A stretch of 64,000 nucleotides of DNA from Pelagibius sp. Alg239-R121 (lineage in GTDB: Bacteria; Pseudomonadota; Alphaproteobacteria; Kiloniellales; Kiloniellaceae), in contig NZ_CAMZOF010000010.1 in the NCBI RefSeq assembly GCF_947331435.1, forward strand, positions 124,001 through 188,000, read 5' to 3'. The position numbers were made by a program, and so were the translations under genes. The notes under the pieces are model-generated. The model saw only the letters and a program-made list of their open reading frames with translations. It was not told where the DNA came from and ran no database searches. Every line of letters begins with the position of its first letter. Within the stretch, counting starts at the first letter, position 1. This document shows positions 36,382 to 45,815 of this stretch, one piece after another.

Positions 36382-36416
36382 ACGGCGGCTCATTAGAGCC
36401 GCCGTCTCGGGTTTTT
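36382..36416. terminator. Bidirectional intrinsic terminator (mla operon / PEP-CTERM gene)
   Basis: Stem ACGGCGGCTC, loop ATTA, stem GAGCCGCCGT: ten paired bases. On the plus strand a T5 run follows six bases after the stem; on the minus strand TTTTTC follows at once. It lies 26 bp after the lipoprotein gene and 20 bp past the PEP-CTERM stop, serving both. Confidence 0.85.
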
Positions 36417-36435
36417 AGCTTACTGGAACAGCCTA

Positions 36436-37233
36436 TCAGGCTGTCGGTCTGCGGCGCCGGACAACGGCCCCCATGCCGAGCAGGCCAAAGCCCAACAGCG
36501 CCAGACTGGCAGGCTCCGGGATGCGAACCTGTTCTGCAGAAATTGAGAACAAGGTCTGTAGATTGTTGGCCTGACCTTCCTGAGTGGTGAAGCCCACACA
36601 CCCTGAAGGCTGGCCGGCTGCCGCACAGGTCGCATCGCTGAGTGGGCCGAGTCCCTGCGCGCCCAAGGTGATGGTGTAGATGAAATCGTCGACGACGAAG
36701 TTCTCAACCAGAACCTCAGGGTTCAAGAGGACGAAGATATCGTCACAGCTCGACACTGATTCGAACCCGCAGTTGCCGACATTCCCGGTTTCCGTGAAAT
36801 CGATCTGAAACACGGAATCCAGCTGCTGAGTGATCGTCGGATCGTTGGCCGCAGTCAAAACCAGTTGAGTGGACAAGGTCGCCGAGGTCAGAGTCTCACC
36901 GCCGATGGGATTGTTGTTATGGGTGATCGACGCGCCCGCAACGGGCCCACCACCCGTACTCAAAGTGGGAGGGTCGGTAACCGTCGCGTCGACGACCAGC
37001 GAGCTGGGGCCGTTTCCGCCCGTTCCCCACTGTAGAGTGGTCGGCGCATTCCCAAGATTTGCATTGGGGTTGGATCCCGTAACACCAGCCGGTGAAAAGG
37101 CCGTGAACGCAGAGTCGATCTGATAAGTCCATTCCGTAATAAGGGCGGCTTGTGCGCCAGCAGCACCTAGGATGGCTACGGGGAAGGACACAACCAACGC
37201 CGCCGATACGCGCTTGAAGCTAGTCCATGCCAT
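36436..37233 (-). CDS. PEP-CTERM protein, THxN type
   Basis: 265 residues from the ATG at 37233 (GGAG about 11 bases before; an earlier ATG at 37254 lacks a site). Signal peptide 1-29, cleaved near AGAQA. The secreted part has a THNNNPIGG motif (THxN family) and four cysteines in the second half that may pair. The C-terminus is a textbook PEP-CTERM sorting signal: IPEPASLALLGFGLLGMGAVVRRRR. It is cut by exosortase and linked to exopolysaccharide-associated surfaces. No exosortase gene is in the window. Confidence 0.88.
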   Translation of the reverse strand: MAWTSFKRVSAALVVSFPVAILGAAGAQAALITEWTYQIDSAFTAFSPAGVTGSNPNANLGNAPTTLQWGTGGNGPSSLVVDATVTDPPTLSTGGGPVAGASITHNNNPIGGETLTSATLSTQLVLTAANDPTITQQLDSVFQIDFTETGNVGNCGFESVSSCDDIFVLLNPEVLVENFVVDDFIYTITLGAQGLGPLSDATCAAAGQPSGCVGFTTQEGQANNLQTLFSISAEQVRIPEPASLALLGFGLLGMGAVVRRRRPTA

Positions 37234-38142
37234 TATTTTTGGTCTCCATTTCATTTCACTCAGTCAGGCTTGCTAAGGAATCGCCAAGACCTCCGCCGCT
37301 AGGACTTCGCTACCTACGATACCTGCATGACTACATAGCAAATCTAATGCCAGTGTCATTTTTGCAGCCATTTCAATGAGTTAAATTCGATTTCCGAAAA
37401 AATCGATTTAAAATTGTAAAGAACTCTGACAAAGCCACTTTTGCGACACAAAATATTCGCAAGCATATGATGTTATTTTATCATGACTTTTCAATGTGTT
37501 AAAAATTAAACGACAAAGCGTTTATTGACTGAAATTTAAATATGTAAAAAAAATCGACGTGAGATTTTTGCAACAAAGCAAATAAATCCCTTGCAAACCC
37601 TACGATTATTTAGTTAACGAGTCTTAACACCGACTTTGCCCACTGCTGTGCTGTCAGTTTATTTGACAGTGAGGGATTTTTCGTTCGTTTACATTCTATT
37701 TGTTAACGATTATATCGGTAGTTTTACTTATATATTATCAGTTGATTTTGCAAAAAACCGCTGGTTAGAAAATCGCAAGATTCTCGCGCTGACCCGCAGA
37801 AAACCTCGGCTTCAGCGCACAACCCGGCCTGTGCCCAAAAAGGGGCAATAAAAGGGCCCGGTCACATCTGTGACAAATTTAGGAAAATTAAGCACTTAGC
37901 TCGCTTTCGACGATTTGGGCCTGTGAAAGCCCCATACACGAAAACAGCACCCGCTAGAGCTGTATCAACGACTCTCCTCCCGGTAGTGGAGTCGACAGAC
38001 CCTCTCGGCTCGAAAATCAATACTTTAGTTTGTCGCAGCTTTTATTTTAACGGAGCGGGTAAACAGCAGCTATTGCGCTCGACCTTTATGTCTTAGCGGC
38101 TGTATCAGAGCTATGTGTTGTTCTGTGAAAACGGATCAAACT
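37234..38142. other. AT-rich 0.9-kb gene-free region
   Basis: No convincing gene on either strand; much poorer in GC than its surroundings, notably 37380-37760. Contains the promoter of the PEP-CTERM gene. Inverted repeats seen: CTGTCA-N7-TGACAG at 37651-37669 and GTCACA-TC-TGTGAC at 37861-37874. A 71-codon open frame at 37636-37851 has no ribosome site and no recognisable features. Confidence 0.55.
37651..37669. promoter_or_regulatory. Inverted repeat CTGTCA-N7-TGACAG
   Basis: A perfect 6+7+6 repeat in the AT-rich region, about 420 bp before the PEP-CTERM start. The second arm overlaps a TTGACA hexamer. Candidate operator; regulator unknown. Confidence 0.35.
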
Positions 38143-39132
38143 CTAGAGAAAGCTTTCCCGGTAGGACCGCGCCTGTCCCAGGCTCTCGGCTTCGTAAACA
38201 CCACGGGCAATGGCGCGGGCAACACAGTCTGCGGCGTGCATGCCGATCCTCGCAACATCCATGACCGGGTCCCTCAACGGACGTTTGGCGGTCGAGACTA
38301 CGAACAGAACGTCGCCATCCAACGGCGTGTGAACCGGACGGATGGCCCGTGCCATACCATCCTGAGCCATAATCGCAACCCGCTGTGCCTGCGCCTTGGT
38401 CAGGGCCGCGTCGGTTGCAACCGCCACCAACGTGGTATTTTGAGCCGCCTCGTTCGGAAAACTGTAGTCCAGGTCTTCGGGCGGACGCCCAGGTGGCTTC
38501 TGTCCTCCGAATTCACCGTCACGCTCGAAAGCCCAAGCCCAAAACACCGGCGACCCCGGCATGACAACTGAGCCCAGCGGATTGACCGCTGCCAGCGCCC
38601 CGATGGTAATACCAGAAGACAGCAGCAGTGACGCACTTCCCAATCCGCCTTTCAAGGGCCCGGCAGTGGCCCCGATTCCGGCGCCGACGTTTCCAAGCTC
38701 GCATTCAAGCGCCGCCGCCGCCACTGCCCTTCGGCCAAATTGACTGTAGGGCGATGTTTCACCCCAGTCCTTATCACCACCATTTTGCAGGTCGAACAGA
38801 ATTGCAGCCGGTACGATTGGTACGATCGCATCGCCGACGCGATAGCCGCGCCCCTGAGCCGCCAGCCAGCCGGTCACCCCACTTGCAGCATCGAGGCCGA
38901 ATGCAGAGCCGCCACTGAATACGATGGCATCTACCCTCTCAACAGTTGCCACGGGATCAAGAAGCACAGTTTCGCGCGTTCCCGTTCCTCCACCACGCAA
39001 ATCGACTGCCGCGACCGCTGGCTGGTCAGGCAGCAACACCGTGACGCCACTCCGAAGACCGAAGTCTCCGGCGTTGCCGACCTTAAGGCCCGGCACATCC
39101 GTTATCGCGTTGCGTGCGCCAACCCGGTTCAT
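38143..39132 (-). CDS. P1-family (S58) peptidase, DmpA-like Ntn hydrolase
   Basis: 329 residues from the ATG at 39132 (GGAG nine bases before; the frame continues 28 codons upstream without a site). Family features: RNAITDVPGLKVGN at the start, RGGGTGTRETVLLDP, DAIVFSGGSAFGLDAASGV, and the self-cleavage region EAAQNTTLVAVATDA near 238-252, where the Asn-Thr bond is cut to release the catalytic Thr. Members are aminopeptidases (DmpA, BapA) or oligoamide hydrolases (NylC). Cytoplasmic. Substrate unknown. Confidence 0.85.
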   Translation of the reverse strand: MNRVGARNAITDVPGLKVGNAGDFGLRSGVTVLLPDQPAVAAVDLRGGGTGTRETVLLDPVATVERVDAIVFSGGSAFGLDAASGVTGWLAAQGRGYRVGDAIVPIVPAAILFDLQNGGDKDWGETSPYSQFGRRAVAAAALECELGNVGAGIGATAGPLKGGLGSASLLLSSGITIGALAAVNPLGSVVMPGSPVFWAWAFERDGEFGGQKPPGRPPEDLDYSFPNEAAQNTTLVAVATDAALTKAQAQRVAIMAQDGMARAIRPVHTPLDGDVLFVVSTAKRPLRDPVMDVARIGMHAADCVARAIARGVYEAESLGQARSYRESFL

Positions 39133-39587
39133 CCCGCCAGGCTCCGCCGCATCTGCAAAAATCCATTCAGGAGAACTCGCTGCGCAGCAGCAATAACCTG
39201 CGCACAGGATCGACAACTATCAGCCGTCGGATTGAATGGGAAAACTTTCGGATGCGTCCGAGTCAGAGCAACACTCTCGCTGCGTTTAACTTCAATACGA
39301 CTATGAATCCGCACCACAAAAACCATCCCTCTCAATCAAGGAAGCAACATAGCATCGTTTTCAGATAGTTAGGAGCTTTTCGGGTGGCGTTTTCTACTTT
39401 CGAACTCTGACAAACTGGCGCTAATCATTGTTGGCCAGGACCTCAACGCACACACACAGTTATGGCCAACACTTAGGCGTGACCGCGGTAATTAACAAAA
39501 TTTTTAATGATGCATCATTAAAACCACCTCCGGAAGCAATCAACTGCTGATTGTTTGCACCAAGTTAATATATAGAGGTTGTATTTC
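39133..39587. promoter_or_regulatory. Divergent promoter region, P1 peptidase / chemoreceptor
   Basis: 455 bp without a supported gene. The half next to the chemoreceptor is AT-rich and contains the perfect 22-bp palindrome listed separately. The half next to the peptidase has higher GC and no visible signal. Confidence 0.5.
39502..39523. promoter_or_regulatory. Perfect 22-bp palindrome upstream of chemoreceptor gene
   Basis: Arms TTTTAATGATG and CATCATTAAAA meet with no spacer, 64 bp before the chemoreceptor ATG. Length and symmetry suggest a dimeric-regulator operator. A nearby TTAA-N8-TTAA at 39492 only approximates the CtrA consensus (N7). Confidence 0.5.
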
Positions 39588-41261
39588 ATGCGCATCGCCA
39601 CTCGTCTCTTCGGCTTGATTGCATTAGCAGTTGTCGGAATCTTACTCATTGCGGGGCTAAATCTTTCTCACCTCCGCACGCAAACTTATGAGCAAAAACA
39701 TGCCGAGCTTAAACACCTGGCAGAATCGGCAACGGCAGTGCTGGCCTCTTACCACGCCAAGGCCCAGAGCGGCGAATTAACCGAAGAAGATGCCAAAGCC
39801 CGTGCGCTGGAAGCTATTTCAGGTATGCGCTACAATGAAACCGATTACTTCTGGGTCAACGACATGGCACAGCGGATGATCATGCACCCCATCAAGCCAG
39901 AGTTAAACGGCAAAGACCTCAGTGAGTTACAGGACAAATCCGGCAAGTTTCTGTTCCGGGAATTCGTCAAGGTCGTTGAGGCCAACGGTGGCGGTGTCGT
40001 TGGATATCTCTGGCCGAAACCGGGCCACGAAGAACCTGTCGCGAAGCAGTCTTTTGTACAGGGTTTTGCGCCCTGGGGGCTGATCGTTGGCACTGGTGTC
40101 TACATTAACGACCTCGAAGCGCAGCTCTTTAGTGAGGCAATGACCGTCGGCGGGATCTGCTTAGCAATTCTGATCAATACGGTCGTTGTGTCGATCTTCA
40201 CTACAAAAAGCATTACAAGTCCTCTTTCTGCCGTCACTGGTTGTATGAGGAGTCTCGCTGACGGTGATCTCGAAGTTGAAATTCCTGCGCGAAACAGCAA
40301 TGACGAGATCGGCGCCATCTCCAAAGCGGTCGAGGTGTTCAAAGCCAATGCCGTAGAGCAAAAGCGTATGGAGATGGAACACGAGAAGACCCGTCATCAG
40401 TCCGAAGAAATAAAGCGCACGGACATGAACCGCCTTGCGGCTGGTTTCGAGGAAAGCGTGAAGAGCATCGTCGATGAAGTCTCTTCGGCCATCGGAAACA
40501 TGCAGTCCAATGCTCAGCAGATGTCATCGCGCGCCAATGATGCCAGCACGCAATCTTCAGCAGTCGTCTCGGCCTCGCAGGAGACCACCTCAAACGTCCA
40601 GACCGTGGCATCCGCGTCAGAGCAACTTTCCGAATCTATCCAGGAAATCAGCAAGCAGGTCGCTGATTCTTCTAAAATTACCTCCGAAGCCGTGCAGCAG
40701 GTCGAGACCACCAATGGCGAAGTTGAAGGCCTATCGGAGGCGGCCAAGAAGATTGGTGATGTGATCGATCTGATTTCGGACATTGCTGAACAAACCAACC
40801 TGCTCGCCCTGAATGCGACAATTGAGGCCGCCCGTGCCGGCGATGCCGGCAAGGGCTTTGCTGTGGTCGCGTCAGAGGTCAAAAACCTGGCAACTCAAAC
40901 TGCAAAGGCCACTGAAGAAATCGGTGCACAGATCAACTCAATGCAGAACGCGACAGAAACTGCGGTCACTGCCATTAAGAACATCGGCACGACCATATCC
41001 CGAGTCGACGAGATCGCATCCTCGATCTCCGCTGCGGTGGAAGAGCAAGGTGCCGCGACCCACGAGATTTCAAGAAACGTTCAGGAGGCCGCAGCCAGCA
41101 CGCAGAGCGTGTCGGGCACCATCAATAAAGTCCATGCCGCCTCGAGCGAGACGGGTCAATCCGCTAAATCAATTGAGGAAGCTACGGGCGAACTGACCCG
41201 GCTGTCCGATAGTCTGCGCGGTGAAGTCGAGACCTTCCTTGGAGGAATTCGCGCAGCATAG
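39588..41261 (+). CDS. Methyl-accepting chemotaxis protein, single Cache domain
   Basis: 557 residues from the ATG at 39588. Membrane segment 1 at about 5-25, periplasmic sCache_2 sensor at about 30-180 (RYNETDYFWVNDMAQRMIMHP, FAPWGLIVGTGVYINDLE), membrane segment 2 near 185-207, HAMP at 208-262, and a long signalling coiled coil with the hairpin tip IAEQTNLLALNATIEAARAGDAGKGFAVVASEVKNLA near 400-435. No C-terminal CheR pentapeptide. sCache_2 sensors bind small organic acids or amino acids. Monocistronic, followed by a strong terminator. Confidence 0.92.
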   Translation: MRIATRLFGLIALAVVGILLIAGLNLSHLRTQTYEQKHAELKHLAESATAVLASYHAKAQSGELTEEDAKARALEAISGMRYNETDYFWVNDMAQRMIMHPIKPELNGKDLSELQDKSGKFLFREFVKVVEANGGGVVGYLWPKPGHEEPVAKQSFVQGFAPWGLIVGTGVYINDLEAQLFSEAMTVGGICLAILINTVVVSIFTTKSITSPLSAVTGCMRSLADGDLEVEIPARNSNDEIGAISKAVEVFKANAVEQKRMEMEHEKTRHQSEEIKRTDMNRLAAGFEESVKSIVDEVSSAIGNMQSNAQQMSSRANDASTQSSAVVSASQETTSNVQTVASASEQLSESIQEISKQVADSSKITSEAVQQVETTNGEVEGLSEAAKKIGDVIDLISDIAEQTNLLALNATIEAARAGDAGKGFAVVASEVKNLATQTAKATEEIGAQINSMQNATETAVTAIKNIGTTISRVDEIASSISAAVEEQGAATHEISRNVQEAAASTQSVSGTINKVHAASSETGQSAKSIEEATGELTRLSDSLRGEVETFLGGIRAA

Positions 41262-41288
41262 TAGACAAGGCGCGTTTCACGACCGGAA

Positions 41289-41320
41289 AGAGCCGGGCAG
41301 TGCACTGCCCGGCTCTTTTT
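41289..41320 (+). terminator. Intrinsic terminator after the chemoreceptor gene
   Basis: AAGAGCCGGGCAGT and ACTGCCCGGCTCTT form a 14-bp stem around GC, with a T-run (TTTTT) overlapping the end. It lies 27 bp after the stop. The opposite strand also begins with A-run then stem, so it can stop the converging GlxA gene as well. Confidence 0.9.
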
Positions 41321-41346
41321 CTGTTCAACTCACTCGGTATTGCGGA

Positions 41347-42348
41347 TTAACAGGCGCGTAACCGCTCTTGACGCGGGCTAATGCCGAAGCGCTGCCTGAA
41401 ACTCTTGGAAAAGTGCGACAGAGTGACAAAGCCCGAAGCAAAAGCAATGTCGGTGACCGGTTTTTCGGTCTGCAACAGCAGCGATCTGGCAAAATCCAAT
41501 CTCAAATCCAGGTAGTACTTACCCGGTGAACAGCCCAGGTGATGTCGGAAAAGGCGCTCAAGCTGGCGGCGAGAGACCTGCGCCTTGTCCGAGACCTCTT
41601 CCAACGTCAGAGGCTCTTCCAGATATTGCTCCATCACCTCGATTGCAGCGGAAACCCGGGCCGATTTCAATTTCAACAGCCGTCGGTTGGCGACACTTTG
41701 GTTATCGCTGCTGGTGCGGATTCTGCCATGTTGAAACTCACTGGATACGATCATGGCAAGATAGGAGCCATGATCCCTGGCAATGATATTCAGCATCAGA
41801 TCGAGCGTCGCGTCGCCCCCGGAACAGGTATAACGGTTACGATCGATCTCCAGAATGTTTCCGGTCCAGATGACATTGGGGAACAATTCAACGAAACCGG
41901 CTTGGTTCTCCCAATGAATGGTCGCCCGGTAGCCGTCGAGCAACCCGGCCGCAGCCACGATCAGGCTGCCGGTTGAGGTGCCGCCGATTATGGCGCCGCG
42001 CCGCGCTCGGACCCGCAGCCAGGCGAGGATGCTCTTATTCACATTTCTTTGCGGATGGTATCCGGCGCACACCAGGACGATATCCGGATAGATCTCTGCG
42101 GTCAGGCCATAGTTCACATCGACGGAAACATCGCTGCTGCAGATGACCGGCGCGCCGTCCGTCGAAAAGAGAGACCACTCATAAAGTGTCCGGCCCGCCT
42201 GTGCGTTGGCTTGACGCAAGGGATCGATAATGGCGGCCAGAGTCATCATGGAGTAACCCGGCACCAAAAGAATACCGAACTTCGTGGGCCGCTCGTAACC
42301 ATTGGCTCCGTTTGCCGTGGTTGCGGGAGCTTTGCCGTCGCTCACCAT
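41347..42348 (-). CDS. GlxA-family AraC-type transcriptional regulator
   Basis: 333 residues from the ATG at 42348 (GGAAG just before; in-frame starts at 42399 and 42441 exist but would add an unusual tail). N-terminal DJ-1/PfpI-like class I amidotransferase domain (about 20-180, with CAGYHPQRN and GGTSTGSLIVAAAGLLDGYRATIHWE) and a C-terminal AraC pair of HTH motifs (about 225-325, CSPGKYYLDLRLDFARSLL). This architecture includes GbdR, CdhR and ArgR-type regulators of betaine, carnitine or arginine breakdown. With an MttB paralog and threonine genes nearby, a quaternary-amine or amino-acid signal is plausible (inference). Confidence 0.83.
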   Translation of the reverse strand: MVSDGKAPATTANGANGYERPTKFGILLVPGYSMMTLAAIIDPLRQANAQAGRTLYEWSLFSTDGAPVICSSDVSVDVNYGLTAEIYPDIVLVCAGYHPQRNVNKSILAWLRVRARRGAIIGGTSTGSLIVAAAGLLDGYRATIHWENQAGFVELFPNVIWTGNILEIDRNRYTCSGGDATLDLMLNIIARDHGSYLAMIVSSEFQHGRIRTSSDNQSVANRRLLKLKSARVSAAIEVMEQYLEEPLTLEEVSDKAQVSRRQLERLFRHHLGCSPGKYYLDLRLDFARSLLLQTEKPVTDIAFASGFVTLSHFSKSFRQRFGISPRQERLRAC

Positions 42349-42569
42349 GGTCTTCCGCACGCCCTCCCGTCTGTCCGGTATATTCCGGCTCTGTATCATT
42401 CGCGATAACCGATAACCAGCATCCAAAGCAACCCAGATCACATCGTCCGGTCACGGCTTTGTTCAAAAACACAAACAAAACCATAATAAACCACGAACCT
42501 GCGCCTTCGCATAGATGCCTTTAAACCTAATGTCATCTCATAGTCATCATTGGACAGAAAACAACTTTT

Positions 42570-42583
42570 CAATATAATGAACA
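42570..42583. promoter_or_regulatory. Candidate XRE-cupin operator, copy 1
   Basis: CAATATAATGAACA, 27 bp before the XRE gene. The same 14 bases occur in reverse before kbl. Including the base pair to the left, it forms TTCA-N6-TGAA, an inverted repeat. Its place over the ribosome-site region suggests autorepression. Confidence 0.5.
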
Positions 42584-42610
42584 AGAATTTTTAGCAATGC
42601 GAGCCAGATT

Positions 42611-43219
42611 ATGTCGGAAATCGACGCCCCACCGGCCCCGCAACTCGGCGGCACGCTTCAGGCTGCCCGAAAGCAACGGCGGCTCACGCTTGATCAACTG
42701 GCCAGCCGGAGCGGCATCTCCAAATCGATGCTCTCGCAGATCGAACGCGGCAAAGTCAATCCCACCTTCGTGGTTTTATGGAACCTTACACAGTCCTTGG
42801 GAATCGAACTAAGCGAACTGTTGGGTTCCTCGCAGGATCATGACCAAAACAGCGGTACGATTACACATGTAAAGGCTTATTCCACACCGACAATCAAGAG
42901 TGCCGACGGCAGATGCCAACTGCGAATTTTGGGACCAACCCGCACGGTTCTGCCGATGGAATGGTATGAAATCAGCTTCGAACCGGAGAGCGAACTTGAT
43001 TCACAGGCGCACGCTAAGGACACCTATGAACATCTGACAGTTCTGAGCGGCCGGCTTAAGGTCCACCTGCCGGGCCAGATCATCGAGATTATGGAGGGTG
43101 AGACCCTGCGGTATCCCTCCGACCAATCGCACAAGATCGAAAACGGCTCGAAGTCCCCGGCACAAGCACTGCTGGTGATGGCATTGCCAAGCCAATACAA
43201 CGGCCAGCCACCAAAATAG
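42611..43219 (+). CDS. XRE-family regulator with C-terminal cupin domain
   Basis: 202 residues. HTH_3 domain at about 14-70 (GGTLQAARKQRRLTLDQLASRSGISKSMLSQIERGKVNPTFVVLWNL), cupin_2 at about 115-190 (YEHLTVLSGRLKVHLPGQIIEIMEGETLRYPSDQSHKIEN). Such regulators bind a small molecule in the cupin barrel and control nearby catabolic or transport genes (PuuR-like proteins are examples). Located right before kbl-tdh-mttB with a shared 14-bp sequence in both promoters, so it likely controls that operon. Confidence 0.87.
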   Translation: MSEIDAPPAPQLGGTLQAARKQRRLTLDQLASRSGISKSMLSQIERGKVNPTFVVLWNLTQSLGIELSELLGSSQDHDQNSGTITHVKAYSTPTIKSADGRCQLRILGPTRTVLPMEWYEISFEPESELDSQAHAKDTYEHLTVLSGRLKVHLPGQIIEIMEGETLRYPSDQSHKIENGSKSPAQALLVMALPSQYNGQPPK

Positions 43220-43303
43220 GCTGCGCGAAACCACAGCAACCGGGCAAAGTGCCGGATGCCCCAGTTTTTCGGCTTTTAGCCTTGACCCATTATATAAAAC
43301 ACG

Positions 43304-43317
43304 TGTTCATTATATTG
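43304..43317. promoter_or_regulatory. Candidate XRE-cupin operator, copy 2 (kbl promoter)
   Basis: TGTTCATTATATTG, the exact reverse complement of the sequence at 42570-42583, 70 bp before the kbl start. It overlaps the palindrome AACACGTGTT (43298-43307). Confidence 0.5.
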
Positions 43318-43387
43318 CACAACACTACATGAGATGCCAGCAGGTAGTGCGGCAACACCGGGAACAACAGTCAGGGATACTGGGCAG

Positions 43388-44605
43388 ATGAGCAGATCGC
43401 TTATGGCGCACCTCGAACAAGAGACGCAGTCTCTAGTCGACAAGGGACTCTATAAAGGCGAACGCCTGATTACGTCACCGCAGGGATCCGTCATTTCGGT
43501 CAATGCCGCCTCGGCCGGCTCTGTGCCCGGACAGGAGGCAGAGGTCATCAACCTCTGCGCCAACAACTATCTCGGTCTATCCAACGACCCTGCCGTCGTG
43601 GAAGCCGCCAAACAAGCACTGGACAGCTATGGCTTCGGCCTGTCTTCAGTGCGTTTCATCTGTGGCACCCAGGACATCCACAAGACTCTCGAGAGCCGGG
43701 TCAGCCGCTTTCTGGGTATGGAAGACACGATCCTTTTCTCATCCTGTTTCGACGCCAATACAGGTTTGTTTGAAACCTTGCTCGGCCCCGAAGACGCGAT
43801 CATCAGCGACGCCTTGAACCACGCCAGTATCATCGACGGTGTCCGGCTTTGTAAGGCAAAACGCCTGCGCTACGCGAACAACGACATGGCGGCCCTGGAA
43901 GATTGCCTCAAGCAAGCCCAGGATTGCCGATTTCGCATGATCGCGACCGATGGTGTTTTTTCTATGGACGGCATCATCGCCAACCTGCCCGCCATCTGCG
44001 ACCTTGCTGAGCGTTACGACGCTCTGGTAATGGTCGATGACTCCCATGCGGTTGGGTTCGTCGGTGACGGAGGGCGCGGCACACCGGAACTCTGTGGGGT
44101 TTCGGAGCGGGTCGATATCCTGACCGGGACACTCGGCAAAGCCCTGGGCGGTGCTTCAGGAGGATACGTTGCGAGTTCAAGCGCCATCGTGAATTGGCTG
44201 CGGCAACGATCGCGTCCCTACCTCTTTTCGAATTCCCTCGCGCCGATGATCGTCGCAACCTCGATCAAGGTCCTGGAGTTGCTGGAAAGCGACGCGGATA
44301 GCCGCAAGCGCCTGATTGCGAACAGCCGCTTCTTCAGGCGTGGAATGCAGGAATTGGGGTTTGACCTGATTCCCGGCGAACATCCGATTATCCCGGTGAT
44401 GCTCGGCGACGCCAAACTGGCCGGAGAAATGTCCCGAATGCTTTACGAAGACGGGGTTTACGTCACCGGCTTCTCCTTCCCTGTTGTGCCCGAAGGTAAA
44501 GCCCGGATCCGGACTCAGATGTCCGCGGCACACAGCGAAGCCCAGTTAGCCAAGGCAATCGACGCCTTTGCGCGCGCCGGTCGCGCGTTGAACGTTATCG
44601 GCTGA
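43388..44605 (+). CDS. kbl: Glycine C-acetyltransferase (2-amino-3-ketobutyrate CoA ligase)
   Basis: 405 residues from the ATG at 43388 (the frame extends 18 codons further up to an ATG at 43334). Alpha-oxoamine synthase fold: [14 protein letters not shown] near 50, [45 protein letters not shown], and the PLP lysine in [14 protein letters not shown] near 240. It splits 2-amino-3-ketobutyrate with CoA into glycine and acetyl-CoA, taking the product of Tdh encoded 180 bp downstream. Confidence 0.92.
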   Translation: MSRSLMAHLEQETQSLVDKGLYKGERLITSPQGSVISVNAASAGSVPGQEAEVINLCANNYLGLSNDPAVVEAAKQALDSYGFGLSSVRFICGTQDIHKTLESRVSRFLGMEDTILFSSCFDANTGLFETLLGPEDAIISDALNHASIIDGVRLCKAKRLRYANNDMAALEDCLKQAQDCRFRMIATDGVFSMDGIIANLPAICDLAERYDALVMVDDSHAVGFVGDGGRGTPELCGVSERVDILTGTLGKALGGASGGYVASSSAIVNWLRQRSRPYLFSNSLAPMIVATSIKVLELLESDADSRKRLIANSRFFRRGMQELGFDLIPGEHPIIPVMLGDAKLAGEMSRMLYEDGVYVTGFSFPVVPEGKARIRTQMSAAHSEAQLAKAIDAFARAGRALNVIG

Positions 44606-44785
44606 ACATAGAGATCCGCCGCGCGCCAGCGGTCATTCTTGGATGAAGTGATCAAGAAGGCAGATTGCCCTCTAACTCTATGAATTAAGAGGCTGATTCA
44701 CGGATTTTGCTGTTTCAGTGAAAAACCAATCAGGCTCTAGAGTTTCTGTTTCAAGCGAACCAACCGCAATGGGAAGAACAGCGCC

Positions 44786-45811
44786 ATGAAAGCATTGGTG
44801 AAAGCGAAGTCGGAGCCGGGCCTCTGGATGCAGGAGGTGCCGGAACCAATCTGCGGCGCAAATGACGTCCTTATTCGTATCAGAAAGACCGCCATCTGCG
44901 GCACCGATATGCATATCTATAACTGGGACGACTGGGCACAGCAGACCATTCCTGTCCCAATGACCGTCGGCCATGAGTACGTCGGCACGATCGTCGAAGT
45001 CGGTGCCAATGTCGCAGATTTCAAAGTCGGAGACCGGGTTTCCGGTGAAGGTCACATCACCTGCGGGCACTGCCGAAACTGCCGTGCCGGCAAACGGCAC
45101 CTCTGCCGCAACACCAGCGGCGTCGGGGTCAACCGACCCGGTGCCTTCGCCGAGCTGGTTGCGATCCCGGCATCCAACGCCTATCCCCTCCCCGATGATA
45201 TCTCCGATGATCTGGCGGCAATCCTGGACCCCATGGGCAATGCGGCCCACACCGCCCTATCCTTCGATCTGGTTGGCGAGGATGTCCTGATCACCGGTGC
45301 AGGTCCCATCGGCCTGATGTCGACCGCAATCGCCAGGCAGGCAGGTGCCCGTCACATAGTGATTACGGATGTGAATGACTATCGACTGTCGCTAGCGGAT
45401 AAACTCGGAGCCACCCGCGCTCTTAATGTCACCACAGCGACATTGCCGGAAGTCATGACCGACTTAGGGATGACCGAGGGTTTCGATGTCGGCCTTGAAA
45501 TGTCGGGAAATCCGCAGGCTTTCCGCGACATGCTTGGCGCCATGAATCATGGTGGCAAGGTGGCCCTGCTCGGCATTCCGCCTCAGGACACCGCAATTAA
45601 CTGGAACGACCTGATTTTCAAGGGCCTGCAGGTCAAGGGGATCTACGGCCGTGAAATGTTTGAGACTTGGTACAAGATGACTGCGCTGTTGCAGAGCGGA
45701 ATGGACCTGAAACCGGTGCTGACGCACTGGTTTCCGATTGAACGCTTCGAAGAAGGCTTTTCGGTCATGAACAGCGGTCAATCAGGCAAGGTAATCCTCG
45801 ATTGGAGTTAA
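44786..45811 (+). CDS. tdh: L-threonine 3-dehydrogenase
   Basis: 341 residues, Zn-dependent medium-chain dehydrogenase of the Tdh type. Catalytic Zn ligand Cys in [19 protein letters not shown] (C38), [11 protein letters not shown], four structural-Zn cysteines in [15 protein letters not shown] near 93-107, and Rossmann loop [17 protein letters not shown] near 172-188. It oxidises L-threonine to 2-amino-3-ketobutyrate with NAD+. Ends four bases before the next gene, GGAG of which lies inside the tdh end. Confidence 0.93.
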   Translation: MKALVKAKSEPGLWMQEVPEPICGANDVLIRIRKTAICGTDMHIYNWDDWAQQTIPVPMTVGHEYVGTIVEVGANVADFKVGDRVSGEGHITCGHCRNCRAGKRHLCRNTSGVGVNRPGAFAELVAIPASNAYPLPDDISDDLAAILDPMGNAAHTALSFDLVGEDVLITGAGPIGLMSTAIARQAGARHIVITDVNDYRLSLADKLGATRALNVTTATLPEVMTDLGMTEGFDVGLEMSGNPQAFRDMLGAMNHGGKVALLGIPPQDTAINWNDLIFKGLQVKGIYGREMFETWYKMTALLQSGMDLKPVLTHWFPIERFEEGFSVMNSGQSGKVILDWS

Positions 45812-45815
45812 AACG

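Noticed and set aside
37636-37851. 71-codon open frame in the AT-rich region
   Set aside because: No Shine-Dalgarno, unusual aromatic/basic composition, no recognisable domain; chance frame in AT-rich DNA.
39492-39507. CtrA-like site TTAA-N8-TTAA before the chemoreceptor
   Set aside because: The consensus needs a 7-base spacer, and the region is AT-rich enough for chance matches.
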